Below, one piece after another: positions 1-7,544 of a DNA stretch of 38,694 nucleotides. A model generated the notes under the pieces. The model saw only the letters and a list, made by a program, of their open reading frames with translations, did no database searches and was not told where the DNA came from. The position numbers were made by a program, and so were the translations under genes. The DNA comes from Brucellaceae bacterium (GTDB taxonomy: Bacteria; Pseudomonadota; Alphaproteobacteria; Rhizobiales; Rhizobiaceae), in assembly GCA_020637775.1 (NCBI GenBank), contig JACKJV010000017.1:1-38694 (forward strand). Direction: 5' to 3'. Within the stretch, counting starts at the first letter, position 1; each line of letters starts with the position of its first letter.

Positions 1-726
1 GATTGCTTCTTCCAGAAACATGCCGGCAAGGGCTTTCCGGCGCAGATCGATACCGTCCGGATCACCGAGGCGTCCGGCGGGTCGGAAGCCTATATGGAGA
101 TCCGGCAAAAGGCCGGTTTTGTTGCCGCGGCACAAATGGGCGCCATCGAGTTCCACATCTGGGGCTCGCGCACAGACCGGCTGGAAAAGCCGGACCGGCT
201 GGTCTTCGACCTGGACCCCGACGAGGGACTGGCGTTTGGCGATGTCCGGCAGGCAGCCTTCGAATTGCGCGATTTCCTTGCCGGTACAGGGCTGGAGAGC
301 CATGCGCTGGTCACCGGCGGAAAGGGCGTGCATGTCGTCATTGCCCTGCGCCGGACGGTTGAATGGGAAACAGCGACCGGCTTCTGCCGCACGGTTGCGG
401 CGCATTTCGCCAGCGCCTTCCCGGATCGCTATGTCGATACGATGTCGAAGCAGAAGCGCAAGGGGCGGATCTTCATCGACTGGCTGCGCAATCAGCGCGG
501 CAACACCGCCATCGCGCCCTGGTCGGTGCGGGCGCGGCCCGGTGCGCCTGTTGCCGTTCCGCTGGAATGGGGAGACCTGGCCGCTCTCAAGGCGGCAAAC
601 GAATTTTCCATGGGTGACGCAATGGCACGGCTCGACCGGCCCTGTCCGCTTTGCGAGGCCGAGAAGCAATCGCTGTCGGCATCGGTGATCGAGGCGCTCG
701 AAGCCGCCGTTACAGCCCAGGCGTAA
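1..726 (+). CDS. ligD: DNA ligase D, polymerase (primase-like) domain, C-terminal part; 5' end outside window
   Basis: This is the last 241 codons of a gene that enters the window from the left, open from base 1 to the TAA at 724-726. The protein matches the archaeo-eukaryotic primase/polymerase domain of LigD, which fills in or extends ends during Ku-dependent non-homologous end joining. Visible marks are CFFQKHAGKG near the start, the metal-binding FDLDPDEGL, the HALVTGGKGVHVV stretch, and the C-terminal KGRIFIDWLRN and TAIAPWSVRARPGAPV blocks. The protein ends soon after the polymerase domain, so this domain is C-terminal. Whether a ligase or nuclease domain precedes it, or it is a stand-alone polymerase, cannot be seen. 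It is convergent with the ect operon and separated from it by a hairpin terminator. Confidence 0.9.
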   Translation, partial: DCFFQKHAGKGFPAQIDTVRITEASGGSEAYMEIRQKAGFVAAAQMGAIEFHIWGSRTDRLEKPDRLVFDLDPDEGLAFGDVRQAAFELRDFLAGTGLESHALVTGGKGVHVVIALRRTVEWETATGFCRTVAAHFASAFPDRYVDTMSKQKRKGRIFIDWLRNQRGNTAIAPWSVRARPGAPVAVPLEWGDLAALKAANEFSMGDAMARLDRPCPLCEAEKQSLSASVIEALEAAVTAQA

Positions 727-766
727 AGCCTCTCCCTCGGTGCGGAATTGTCGAGGAAACCAGGAC

Positions 767-804
767 AAAACCGTGGCGGCGCGCCGTCCCGCGCGCCGCC
801 ACGG
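767..804 (-). terminator. Rho-independent terminator of the ect operon
   Basis: A perfect 14-bp inverted repeat (771-784 and 791-804, 6-nt loop) lies just past the ask stop codon. Read on the minus strand, the stem is followed by TTTTG (770-766), the expected U-tract, so it terminates the leftward ect-ask transcript. On the plus strand it is preceded, not followed, by the T/A run, so it acts less clearly on the ligD side. Confidence 0.8.
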
Positions 805-810
805 TCCCCC

Positions 811-2295
811 TCAGGCAGCCTGTTTCAGCGGCTTGCCGGATACGCTTTCCACCAGTGCGCGATGCAATGCGCGCGCGGCAGCTTCCTTGTCCTCCTCGGC
901 GAGAAGGAACTGGACATCGACGCCCCGGCCGGTTTCCTGCGCGGCGATGGGCGCGATGCCCGCTTCACGCAGGGCCTGCAAGCCGTGGAGCATCACGTCG
1001 AGGCCGGTGAGGTCGCGGCCGATGGCCGAGACGATGGCCGCCCGGCGCGCGGTGACGCGGGCCGTGGGGTAGCGCTCGCGAAGATCGCGCTCGACGCGGC
1101 GCACGCCTTTCAGCGTCGCTTCGACATGGTGCACAATGGAATTGGCGTTGGAGGCTTTCGAGACAATGCGAAGGCGATGGCGCGTCAGGGCTTCGAGGAT
1201 GGCCGCGTCATATCCCTTGACGCCGACCATGTCCTGTTCGAACAGCTCGATGGACGTGACAGTCAGGCCGGTGATCATCTGGACACCCGGCTCGCCGGCA
1301 AGTTCCGCGTCGATCAGCGTGCCGGGATCATGCGGTTCGAAGGCATTGGCCACGCGCAGCGGCACGCCTGCCTGGCGCAGGGTCTTGGCCGCCTTGGGAT
1401 GGATGGCTTCCATGCCCATGTTGGAAAGCTGGTCCGCAACATCGTAGTTCGTGCGGCCGATCTTGCGCACCTTGTCCGCTCCGACAAGCTTCGGGTCGGC
1501 GCTGGAAAGGTGGAACTCCTTGTGGATGATCGCCTCGCGGGCGCCAGTCAGCGCGGCGATGGTGGCGAAGGTCACTTCGGAATAGCCCCGGTCGAATTCC
1601 TTCATCAGGCCCTCGCGGCATTGCGCATAGCCGGTGACGATGGGCAGTTCGCTGGCCAGGTCGATGTCGGCGAAGGCCGCTTCGATGCGCTCGCGCAGGT
1701 CCGGCTGGGATTCGTCACGCCAACCGGTGAGATCGACAAGCCGGGCGTTGACGCCATGGCGGCGCAGCAGGATCGCCAGATTGTTGGCCGAATGCGCCTC
1801 GCCGAGGGCGGCCAGTAGTTCGCGGGTCGTCTGCATGTGCTCGGTCAACTGGAAATGACCATAAGAGCACAGGCGCTGCAGATCGATCAGGCAACCGCGC
1901 GCGCCCTCGATGCGTTCGCGAACGAATTCATCGGCGGCCTGCCGGTCAGCGGCATGATCGAACAGGCCGGCATTGATCTCCAGCATGGCGCTGGCGGTCT
2001 GCGACAGCGCGTCCATCCAGCCATGGTGGTTGTCGGCACTGGCAAACAGCGCGTAGACGCCCAGTTCACCGGATTTCTTGTGTTCCAGCAGCCGGTCGGT
2101 GATACCGCCGAACGCGGACACGACGAAGACACGCTGGTAGAGACCGGCGCCCGTGCGCTCGCCGACAAGGATCGTGCCGAGCAGTTCACGCAGCCGGCTC
2201 ATGGAGGTGCCGCCGATCTTCTCGACGGTATGCGCGCATCGCAGCGGCTTTTCGTCCCGCGATGCGTCGTGGCTGTTTTTTTCAGCCTTGGTCAT
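811..2295 (-). CDS. ask: Ectoine-pathway-specific aspartate kinase (Ask_Ect)
   Basis: This 494-residue aspartokinase phosphorylates L-aspartate, the first step toward aspartate semialdehyde, the substrate of EctB. The N-terminus has the kinase motif VEKIGGTSMS. The C-terminal third carries ACT-type regulatory sequence (IVSKASNANSIVHHVEATL and a second segment around SAIGRDLTGLDVMLHG). It is longer than, and only distantly like, the lysC product at 22346-23620, and it is the last gene of the ect operon, which identifies it as the specialised Ask_Ect type. An ATG at 2295 was chosen because AAAGGAG precedes it by about ten bases and only 16 nt separate it from the ectD stop; a longer reading frame upstream is a shadow of ectD. 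Reduced feedback inhibition is known for studied members of this type but is not provable here. Confidence 0.93.
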   Translation of the reverse strand: MTKAEKNSHDASRDEKPLRCAHTVEKIGGTSMSRLRELLGTILVGERTGAGLYQRVFVVSAFGGITDRLLEHKKSGELGVYALFASADNHHGWMDALSQTASAMLEINAGLFDHAADRQAADEFVRERIEGARGCLIDLQRLCSYGHFQLTEHMQTTRELLAALGEAHSANNLAILLRRHGVNARLVDLTGWRDESQPDLRERIEAAFADIDLASELPIVTGYAQCREGLMKEFDRGYSEVTFATIAALTGAREAIIHKEFHLSSADPKLVGADKVRKIGRTNYDVADQLSNMGMEAIHPKAAKTLRQAGVPLRVANAFEPHDPGTLIDAELAGEPGVQMITGLTVTSIELFEQDMVGVKGYDAAILEALTRHRLRIVSKASNANSIVHHVEATLKGVRRVERDLRERYPTARVTARRAAIVSAIGRDLTGLDVMLHGLQALREAGIAPIAAQETGRGVDVQFLLAEEDKEAAARALHRALVESVSGKPLKQAA

Positions 2296-2311
2296 TTGGC
2301 ATTTTCTCCTT

Positions 2312-3244
2312 TCAGGCCAGCGGGCCCGATGCGATTTCCAGCGGAAGGGCATCACCGCGCGAGGCCAGGAAATCCGGGCGCGGCTTCGAGGCCGCGAAGG
2401 GGTCGCGCAACGCGTTGGACACCGCGTTGAAGACGAAGAAGGCGTTGGAGCGGGGGAAGGGCGTGATGTTCGAGTTCGAGCCGTGCATGGTGTTGCAGTC
2501 GAACAGGACCAGCGTGCCGGCGGGGCCGGTCGCGGTTTCAATGCCGTTTTCCCGCGCCAGGCGGCTCAGCGCCTCATGCGAGGGCGTGCCCACTTCCTGT
2601 GCCTTGAGCGAGGTCTTGTGGTTGTCGTCCGGGGTTTCGCCCGCGCAGCCGACAAACATCTTGTGAGAGCCGGGCATCAGCATCAGGGCGCCGTTGTTGG
2701 CGTCATTGTCGGTCAGCAGCAGCGAGGCGGAAACAGCGCGCATGCGCGGCATGCCGTCCTCGGCGTGCCAGGTCTCGAAATCCGAGTGCCAGTAGAACTC
2801 CTTGCCGGTGAAGCCGGGCTTGTAGTTCAGACGCGACTGGTGAATGGTGACCTCGTCACCCAGCAGGAAGCGGGCGATGCCGGCAAGGCGCCGGTCGCGT
2901 GCCAGGCGATCGAACAGCGCGTTCTGCTCGGGAAGCTTGAAGATGGTGCGAACGGCTTCGCTGCCGGGTTCGGTGATGACCGTGTCTTCCATCAGCGTGC
3001 GGCCGCCTTCACGCAAGCCCTTCGCCTCGGCCTGCAATGCCTTGACCTCTTCGGGCGTGAACAGGTTTTCGAGCACCAGAAAGCCGTTGCGTTCGAAGCT
3101 GTCGGCCTGCTGGGCGGTCAGCGGCGCATCGGGGCGCCACTGGCTCCAGACCGTGCGGTCCTGGCGTTCGGTCCAGGTCTCCTGTGGCAAGCGCGTGGGA
3201 TAGGCATCGGCGTGGGTTCGTTCGGGGTTCTGCATGAGGTTCAT
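2312..3244 (-). CDS. ectD: Ectoine hydroxylase (Fe(II)/2-oxoglutarate dioxygenase)
   Basis: EctD converts ectoine to 5-hydroxyectoine in the cytoplasm using O2, Fe(II) and 2-oxoglutarate. The 310-residue length is normal for the family. The EctD signature is intact at residues 151-170 (YWHSDFETWH then AEDGMPRMRA). The iron triad is visible as H153, D155 and H254 (in MHGSNSNITPFPRSN). The presence of ectD means the cell can make hydroxyectoine, which is associated with heat and desiccation protection as well as salt tolerance. The gene lies between ectC and ask in the same orientation; the 53-nt gap to ectC contains a purine-rich ribosome binding site (GGGAGAG) before the ATG. Confidence 0.97.
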   Translation of the reverse strand: MNLMQNPERTHADAYPTRLPQETWTERQDRTVWSQWRPDAPLTAQQADSFERNGFLVLENLFTPEEVKALQAEAKGLREGGRTLMEDTVITEPGSEAVRTIFKLPEQNALFDRLARDRRLAGIARFLLGDEVTIHQSRLNYKPGFTGKEFYWHSDFETWHAEDGMPRMRAVSASLLLTDNDANNGALMLMPGSHKMFVGCAGETPDDNHKTSLKAQEVGTPSHEALSRLARENGIETATGPAGTLVLFDCNTMHGSNSNITPFPRSNAFFVFNAVSNALRDPFAASKPRPDFLASRGDALPLEIASGPLA

Positions 3245-3297
3245 AGCTCTCTCCCGTCCTTGTTGATGTTGCTTGGCGTTTGTTCCGGCGCCCCGTT

Positions 3298-3690
3298 TCA
3301 GGCCTCCTCTGCCACGAGGGCATAGGAGCCGTCGTCCTGGTGGACTTCCTGACCCGTGACCGGCGGATTGAACACGCAGGCCATGATCATTTCCTCGTCG
3401 GCACGCAGGATGTGCTTGTCATGCTCGTTGAGCGCATACATGACGCCCGGCCGGATCGGATGAACCTCGCCGGTGGCGATGTCCTCGATCGAACCGGAAC
3501 CGGAAATGCAATAGACGGATTCCAGGTGGTTCTTGTAATGGAAGTTCAGCTCGCCACCGGCATAGATGGTGGTGATGTGGAAGCTGAAGCCCATCTTGTC
3601 GCCGGCCAGAAGCAGGCGAACGCTTTCCCACCCGTCCGAAACGACGCGCCGCTCGGTGTTCTTGGCTTTGTTCAGGTCTCGCACGATCAT
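3298..3690 (-). CDS. ectC: L-ectoine synthase
   Basis: EctC closes the ring of N-gamma-acetyl-diaminobutyrate to give ectoine. The 130-residue cupin-fold protein has the usual length. Residues E57, Y85 and H93 sit where the catalytic metal ligands of characterised EctC proteins are found. [18 protein letters not shown] at the N-terminus is typical. The ATG follows the ectB stop by only 6 nt and its Shine-Dalgarno sequence (GGAG) overlaps the last ectB codons, so translation of the two is probably coupled. Confidence 0.97.
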   Translation of the reverse strand: MIVRDLNKAKNTERRVVSDGWESVRLLLAGDKMGFSFHITTIYAGGELNFHYKNHLESVYCISGSGSIEDIATGEVHPIRPGVMYALNEHDKHILRADEEMIMACVFNPPVTGQEVHQDDGSYALVAEEA

Positions 3691-3696
3691 TTCTGT

Positions 3697-4986
3697 TCAC
3701 TCCGCTGCTATGGTCTGGGGCTGGATGACGGTTCGGGCCGCCGCCTCGAGGATGTCGAGGCCGCGTTCGAGCTGTTCACGCTCGATGGTCAGGGGCGCGA
3801 GGATCTTGACGACCTCGTCATGGGCGCCGGATGTCTCGATGATGAGGCCATTGCGGAAGCACTCGGCGCAAATGCCGGAGGCCCGCTCGCCGCTGCCCAC
3901 ATCGATGCCCTGCATCATGCCGCGGCCCTTGAGGCGGGCGCCGGGGATGCGGCCGGCGATATGCTCCAGCCGCTCGCGCAGCAAGCCGGACTTGCCGGTG
4001 ATCTCCGTCTGGAACTCATCGTCGGCCCAGAACTTCTCCAGTGCCACGCGCGCGGTGACGAAGGCGTGGTTGTTGCCCCGGAAGGTGCCGTTGTGCTCGG
4101 CCGGGCCGAAGATGTCGTGCTGCGGGCGGATCAGCACGGCAGCCAGCGGCAGGCCGTAGCCAGACAGCGATTTTGCCATGGTGACGATATCCGGCATGAT
4201 ACCGAAATCCTCGAAGCTGAAGAAGGTTCCTGTCCGTCCGCATCCGGCCTGGATGTCGTCGATGATGAAGAGCGCGCCGTTGTCGCGGGCGATCGTGGCG
4301 ATGCGGCGTACCCAGTCGGCTGAAGCCGCGTTCAGTCCGCCTTCACCCTGCACGGTTTCCAGAATGATGGCGGCCGGGGCATCGATGCCGCCGGAGGGGT
4401 CGGCCAGCATCTGTTCGAGCATGGCGGCCGAATCGGCCTCCTGGTCGAGAAAGCCATCGAAAGGCATGCGCGTGACATCGGGCAGGGCAACGCCCGCGCC
4501 GCCCCGGTGAAAGCCGTTGCCGGTGGCGGCCAGCGCGCCGTTGGTGACACCATGGAAGCCGTTGGTAAAGGCGATGACATTGGTGCGTCCGGTCACCTTG
4601 CGGGCCAGTTTCAGCGCTGCCTCGACAGCATTGGCGCCGGTGGGGCCGCAGAACATGACCTTGTGATCCATGCCGCGCGGCTTGAGGATGATGCGTTCGA
4701 AGGCTTCGAGAAACGCGGCCTTGGCACCGGTATGCATGTCAAGGCCATGGGTGACGCCGTCGCCGGCGACATAATCGACAAGCGCAGCCTTCATGTCGGG
4801 GTCGTTGTGGCCGTAGTTCAGCGAGGAGCAGCCGGCCAGGAAATCGATATAGTCGCGGCCCTGCGTGTCGGTCAAAATGGCGTTGCGGCCGGTGTCGAAG
4901 ACAACGGGGAAACTGCGGCAATAGCTGCGCACGGCCGATTCGCGTCGGGAGAAAATGGTCTTGTCGTCCGTCATGGCGGAAGTCAT
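3697..4986 (-). CDS. ectB: Diaminobutyrate-2-oxoglutarate aminotransferase
   Basis: EctB transfers an amino group from glutamate to aspartate 4-semialdehyde, giving L-2,4-diaminobutyrate, the first committed step of ectoine synthesis. The 429-residue protein is a class III PLP-dependent aminotransferase. The PLP lysine is K272 in DIVTMAKSLSGYGLP, preceded by the aspartate-containing FIIDDIQAGCGRTG at about 240-253. GPTGANAVEAALKLAR near residue 114 binds the cofactor phosphate. The first ATG (4986) has AAGAGG upstream; a second in-frame ATG 12 nt later is also possible. It is the second gene of the operon, 53 nt after ectA. Confidence 0.97.
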   Translation of the reverse strand: MTSAMTDDKTIFSRRESAVRSYCRSFPVVFDTGRNAILTDTQGRDYIDFLAGCSSLNYGHNDPDMKAALVDYVAGDGVTHGLDMHTGAKAAFLEAFERIILKPRGMDHKVMFCGPTGANAVEAALKLARKVTGRTNVIAFTNGFHGVTNGALAATGNGFHRGGAGVALPDVTRMPFDGFLDQEADSAAMLEQMLADPSGGIDAPAAIILETVQGEGGLNAASADWVRRIATIARDNGALFIIDDIQAGCGRTGTFFSFEDFGIMPDIVTMAKSLSGYGLPLAAVLIRPQHDIFGPAEHNGTFRGNNHAFVTARVALEKFWADDEFQTEITGKSGLLRERLEHIAGRIPGARLKGRGMMQGIDVGSGERASGICAECFRNGLIIETSGAHDEVVKILAPLTIEREQLERGLDILEAAARTVIQPQTIAAE

Positions 4987-5039
4987 GGGAACCTCTTTTC
5001 AGGTTGGATGTCTGGTGTTCGCGCCGGAGGCGAGCGCGT

Positions 5040-5573
5040 TCAGGCGGCAGCGCGGCTTTCGTCCGGAAAGCGGATCGTGACCATGTGCTCGGTCTCGTGG
5101 CGGCCGTCGAAATGGTCGTCGCGCCGGTAGTGCGGGCGATCGGTAAGCCGGGCGCCGCGGCTGCGGGCAAGGGACGAGAAGAGCGCCCAGCTTGCCTCAT
5201 TGTCCGGCGTGATGGTGGTCTGCATGCGCGTGACGTCCTTGCAGGCCTCGCGGTCGAGCAGATGGTTCAGCATGCGCTTGCCAACGCCCTGGCCCTGGGC
5301 CAGCGGCGAGACGGCCACCTGCCACACGAAGAGGGTCTGCGGATCGTCGGGCAGGAGGTAGGCCGAGATCCATCCGACCAGCTTGCCGTCGGCGCGGATG
5401 GCCGCGACACAGGTCTCGGCAAAGTGGTCGCACTGGATCAGGTTGCAATAGCGGGAGTTGACGTCCAGCGGCTCGCAGGCCTTGATGAGTTCCCAGACGT
5501 CGCTGCCGTCTTCGCGCGTGGGCTCGCGAAAGGCGATGGTGTCTTTTCGTTTCAGTGTTTCAACGGGTTTCAT
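5040..5573 (-). CDS. ectA: L-2,4-diaminobutyric acid N-gamma-acetyltransferase
   Basis: EctA acetylates 2,4-diaminobutyrate with acetyl-CoA, giving the substrate of EctC. This 177-residue GNAT-fold enzyme has the acetyl-CoA binding motif in VSPLAQGQGVGKRML and the family's MQTTITPDNEASWALF segment. It is the first gene of the operon; the ATG at 5573 has GGAG five bases upstream. It faces the MarR regulator across a 185-nt AT-rich region that must hold the operon promoter. Confidence 0.96.
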   Translation of the reverse strand: MKPVETLKRKDTIAFREPTREDGSDVWELIKACEPLDVNSRYCNLIQCDHFAETCVAAIRADGKLVGWISAYLLPDDPQTLFVWQVAVSPLAQGQGVGKRMLNHLLDREACKDVTRMQTTITPDNEASWALFSSLARSRGARLTDRPHYRRDDHFDGRHETEHMVTIRFPDESRAAA

Positions 5574-5608
5574 CGGTCTCCGGAATGCCTGTTCAACGTG
5601 CTCTGGAT

Positions 5609-5676
5609 ATTATGAATATCGAACTACATAACAACCGTTGACCGCGAAAAAAGTTCTGAAAAATATGCAACATATT
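5609..5676. promoter_or_regulatory. Divergent ect/ectR promoter region with two candidate operator palindromes
   Basis: The spacer between ectA and the MarR gene is strikingly AT-rich in a GC-rich genome. It holds two inverted repeats: TTATG/CATAA arms with a 12-nt spacer (5610-5614, 5627-5631) and AATATG-CAA-CATATT (5662-5676). The first overlaps a possible minus-strand -10 (CATAAT, 5614-5609) for ectA. The second lies where the -10 would be for a plus-strand promoter with TTGACC at 5638-5643. A further half-site AATATGC recurs at 5703-5709. MarR proteins bind such short palindromes, so repression of ectABCD-ask and autoregulation are inferred, not shown. Confidence 0.5.
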
Positions 5677-5758
5677 GAAAAAGCAACGAAAAAATGCGAA
5701 AAAATATGCTTTGCAAATCAAAATGGTTTTTGAGACAAAATCAACCGGAAGAGGTGAC

Positions 5759-6238
5759 ATGGAAGACAGGGTCCAGGCAACGCTGATCGCATTGAGGCGG
5801 ATCTTGCGTGCAACCGAGTTCAATGCCCGCGCGCTGGCGAAGGCGACCGGCCTGACGGTGCCGCAACTGATCGTGCTGGAGATCGTGGCGCGCAACGATC
5901 GTGTCTCGCCCAAGACGATTGCCGGTCAGGCCGGGGTGGGGCAGGCCACGGCGACCACGCTCATCGACAAGCTGGAGCGGCGCGGGCTGGTGGCACGCAC
6001 ACGCGGGCAGCGCGACAAGCGTATCGTCTGGGTGAGCGTGACGGAGGAAGGCAAATCGGTGCTGGAGGCCGCACCCGATCCGCTGCAGCGCATTTTCGCG
6101 CGCCAGTTCTCCGACCTGCCGGACTGGGAGCAGGCGATGGTGCTTTCCGTTCTGGAGCGCGTCGGCGACATGCTCAATGCCGGCGAGATCGATGCTTCGC
6201 CGCTGCTGGATGTCGGCGCGATCGTTGCCAAGGACTGA
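5759..6238 (+). CDS. ectR: MarR-family transcriptional regulator of the ectoine operon (EctR-like)
   Basis: This 159-residue winged-helix protein is divergent from ectA. The MarR core is seen in VSPKTIAGQAGVGQATATTLIDKLERRGLVARTRGQRDKRIVWVSVTEEG-type sequence (roughly residues 55-105): recognition helix, then the wing with the DxR motif. The ATG at 5759 is preferred because AAGAGG stands a few bases before it; the frame is open further up to a TTG at 5675, but no ribosome site is seen there and the extension would cover the candidate operators. MarR proteins called EctR repress ect operons in other bacteria; this is the probable role. The gene converges on the next with 15 nt between stops; a GC-rich hairpin (6243-6250/6257-6264) sits there without a T-tract. 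Confidence 0.85.
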   Translation: MEDRVQATLIALRRILRATEFNARALAKATGLTVPQLIVLEIVARNDRVSPKTIAGQAGVGQATATTLIDKLERRGLVARTRGQRDKRIVWVSVTEEGKSVLEAAPDPLQRIFARQFSDLPDWEQAMVLSVLERVGDMLNAGEIDASPLLDVGAIVAKD

Positions 6239-6253
6239 ACCGGGCGGCGCGGC

Positions 6254-7543
6254 TCAGCGCCGCCGGATGAAGCCGCGCATGCGTTTGCGGACCAGCCGGG
6301 CCAGATTGCGGGATTCGGTATAGAGATGCAGTTGCGCCGCCGTCTGGCGGGCGGCGCGGTCGGCGCCGGGCGTCAGGCCGACGATGAGCGTCCCGATCCG
6401 CCGGCGCTCGCTCCACAACCGGTCCATCTGCGGATGGTCGGGCGCAGCGCAGGAATCGGTCAGGGCAATATTGAGGTCGTCCAGATGGGCCTTGGTCGCC
6501 TCGATCATCAGCAGCGCACCGGGCGAATAGGGGGACAGCGATTCGTCATAGGCCGTCTTCCAGGTGTAGGCGACGCCCCTTTCGATGAAGACGATGAGTG
6601 CGGCCACGGTTTCGCCGTCGAGCGAAAGCGTATGGATGCGCACCATGTCGTTCTGTGACAGCCGGTCGACTGCCTCGCGCACGAAGGCGGCCTGATAGCG
6701 GTCCGAGGCGAGGGCGGTACGCTCGCGCCCCTTCCATCCCATCAGCTCCAGCGTCAGGAAGGATTCGCAGCCACGGCGCACTTCGTCGGGCTGGCGGGCG
6801 ACATGGTGTTCCAGTTGCCCCTTTTCCGACAGCCGCCGCCAAAGCCTGCGATATTCGCGGAAATGGTGCGAATTGAGCGACTGGCGCAGGTAGTCGTCGC
6901 CATCCATGTCGCTGTTCAGGCACGCCCGCTCGCGGGTATCGGCGGTGAGGACCGGCAGGTTGCGGCCCATCGCGGCGGTGCGGATCAGGCTTGCGGCCTC
7001 GCCGTCGAGGAGCATGTCGGGCAGGACGAGCACGTTCGGCAGGCTCAGCGAGGGCCGGGTGAGCATGGCGAGAAAATTGTCGATGATGCCGACCGGGTCG
7101 TCGCGGTCGATCAGCGGGGTTCCAAGCGGTCCGTAGGGATTGGACCAGCCGCGCATGATGGCGGGTCCCAGACCCAGTGCAGGCCGCTCCACCGAATAGG
7201 GCAGGAGAAAACGCAGCCGCGAGCGCTGGTCGTTCTCGTCGCGCATGACGGCAAGAAAGACCTCCCGGTCCTCCAGCCGCGGCATGGCGGGCGCGAGGAA
7301 ACGCGGATTGAAGAAGACATTCGGCTCCACGGAGCGTGCGGCAAGATGATCGAGTTCGTCGACCAGGTCGAAACCGGCGGAGGCTGCGTAGACGGACAGC
7401 TTGCGCGGGCTGTCGGGCAGGGACGCGCCCCGCAGGGCATCCAGCGGGATGTCGGCGAAATCGCCGCCGACCCCGGCCAGATCGGCGATCATCTGTCCGG
7501 ACGCGGAACCGCTCAGTTCCTCGATCAGGGGAATGGCTGCCAT
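6254..7543 (-). CDS. GNAT acyltransferase of the CelD/BcsL (Acetyltransf_6) type
   Basis: The 429-residue soluble protein has the layout of CelD/BcsL-like acyltransferases linked to exopolysaccharide or cellulose production. The likely acyltransferase domain spans about residues 210-375, with LRQSLNSHHFREYRRLWRRL, the FVREAVDRLSQNDMVRIHTL region, then DGETVAALIVFIERGVAYTW and the SPGALLMIEATKAHL helix. No signal peptide or membrane segment is visible. It starts one base after the stop of the flippase gene, so the two are co-translated and probably act on one glycan. The substrate cannot be told from the sequence. GGGGGGA before the ATG serves as ribosome site. Confidence 0.8.
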   Translation of the reverse strand: MAAIPLIEELSGSASGQMIADLAGVGGDFADIPLDALRGASLPDSPRKLSVYAASAGFDLVDELDHLAARSVEPNVFFNPRFLAPAMPRLEDREVFLAVMRDENDQRSRLRFLLPYSVERPALGLGPAIMRGWSNPYGPLGTPLIDRDDPVGIIDNFLAMLTRPSLSLPNVLVLPDMLLDGEAASLIRTAAMGRNLPVLTADTRERACLNSDMDGDDYLRQSLNSHHFREYRRLWRRLSEKGQLEHHVARQPDEVRRGCESFLTLELMGWKGRERTALASDRYQAAFVREAVDRLSQNDMVRIHTLSLDGETVAALIVFIERGVAYTWKTAYDESLSPYSPGALLMIEATKAHLDDLNIALTDSCAAPDHPQMDRLWSERRRIGTLIVGLTPGADRAARQTAAQLHLYTESRNLARLVRKRMRGFIRRR

Positions 7544-7544
7544 G

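Noticed and set aside
748..1818. Open frames on the plus strand across the ask gene
   Set aside because: Shadow frames of the aspartokinase gene; no homology-like features.
5675..5758. Extended N-terminus of the MarR regulator from a TTG at 5675
   Set aside because: No ribosome site, lysine-rich low-complexity sequence, and it would overlap the promoter and palindromes; the ATG at 5759 has a good site.
6243..6264. GC-rich hairpin between the MarR gene and the CelD-like gene as terminator
   Set aside because: It overlaps the coding end of the CelD-like gene and has no T-tract on either strand; in this GC-rich DNA such a stem is common by chance.
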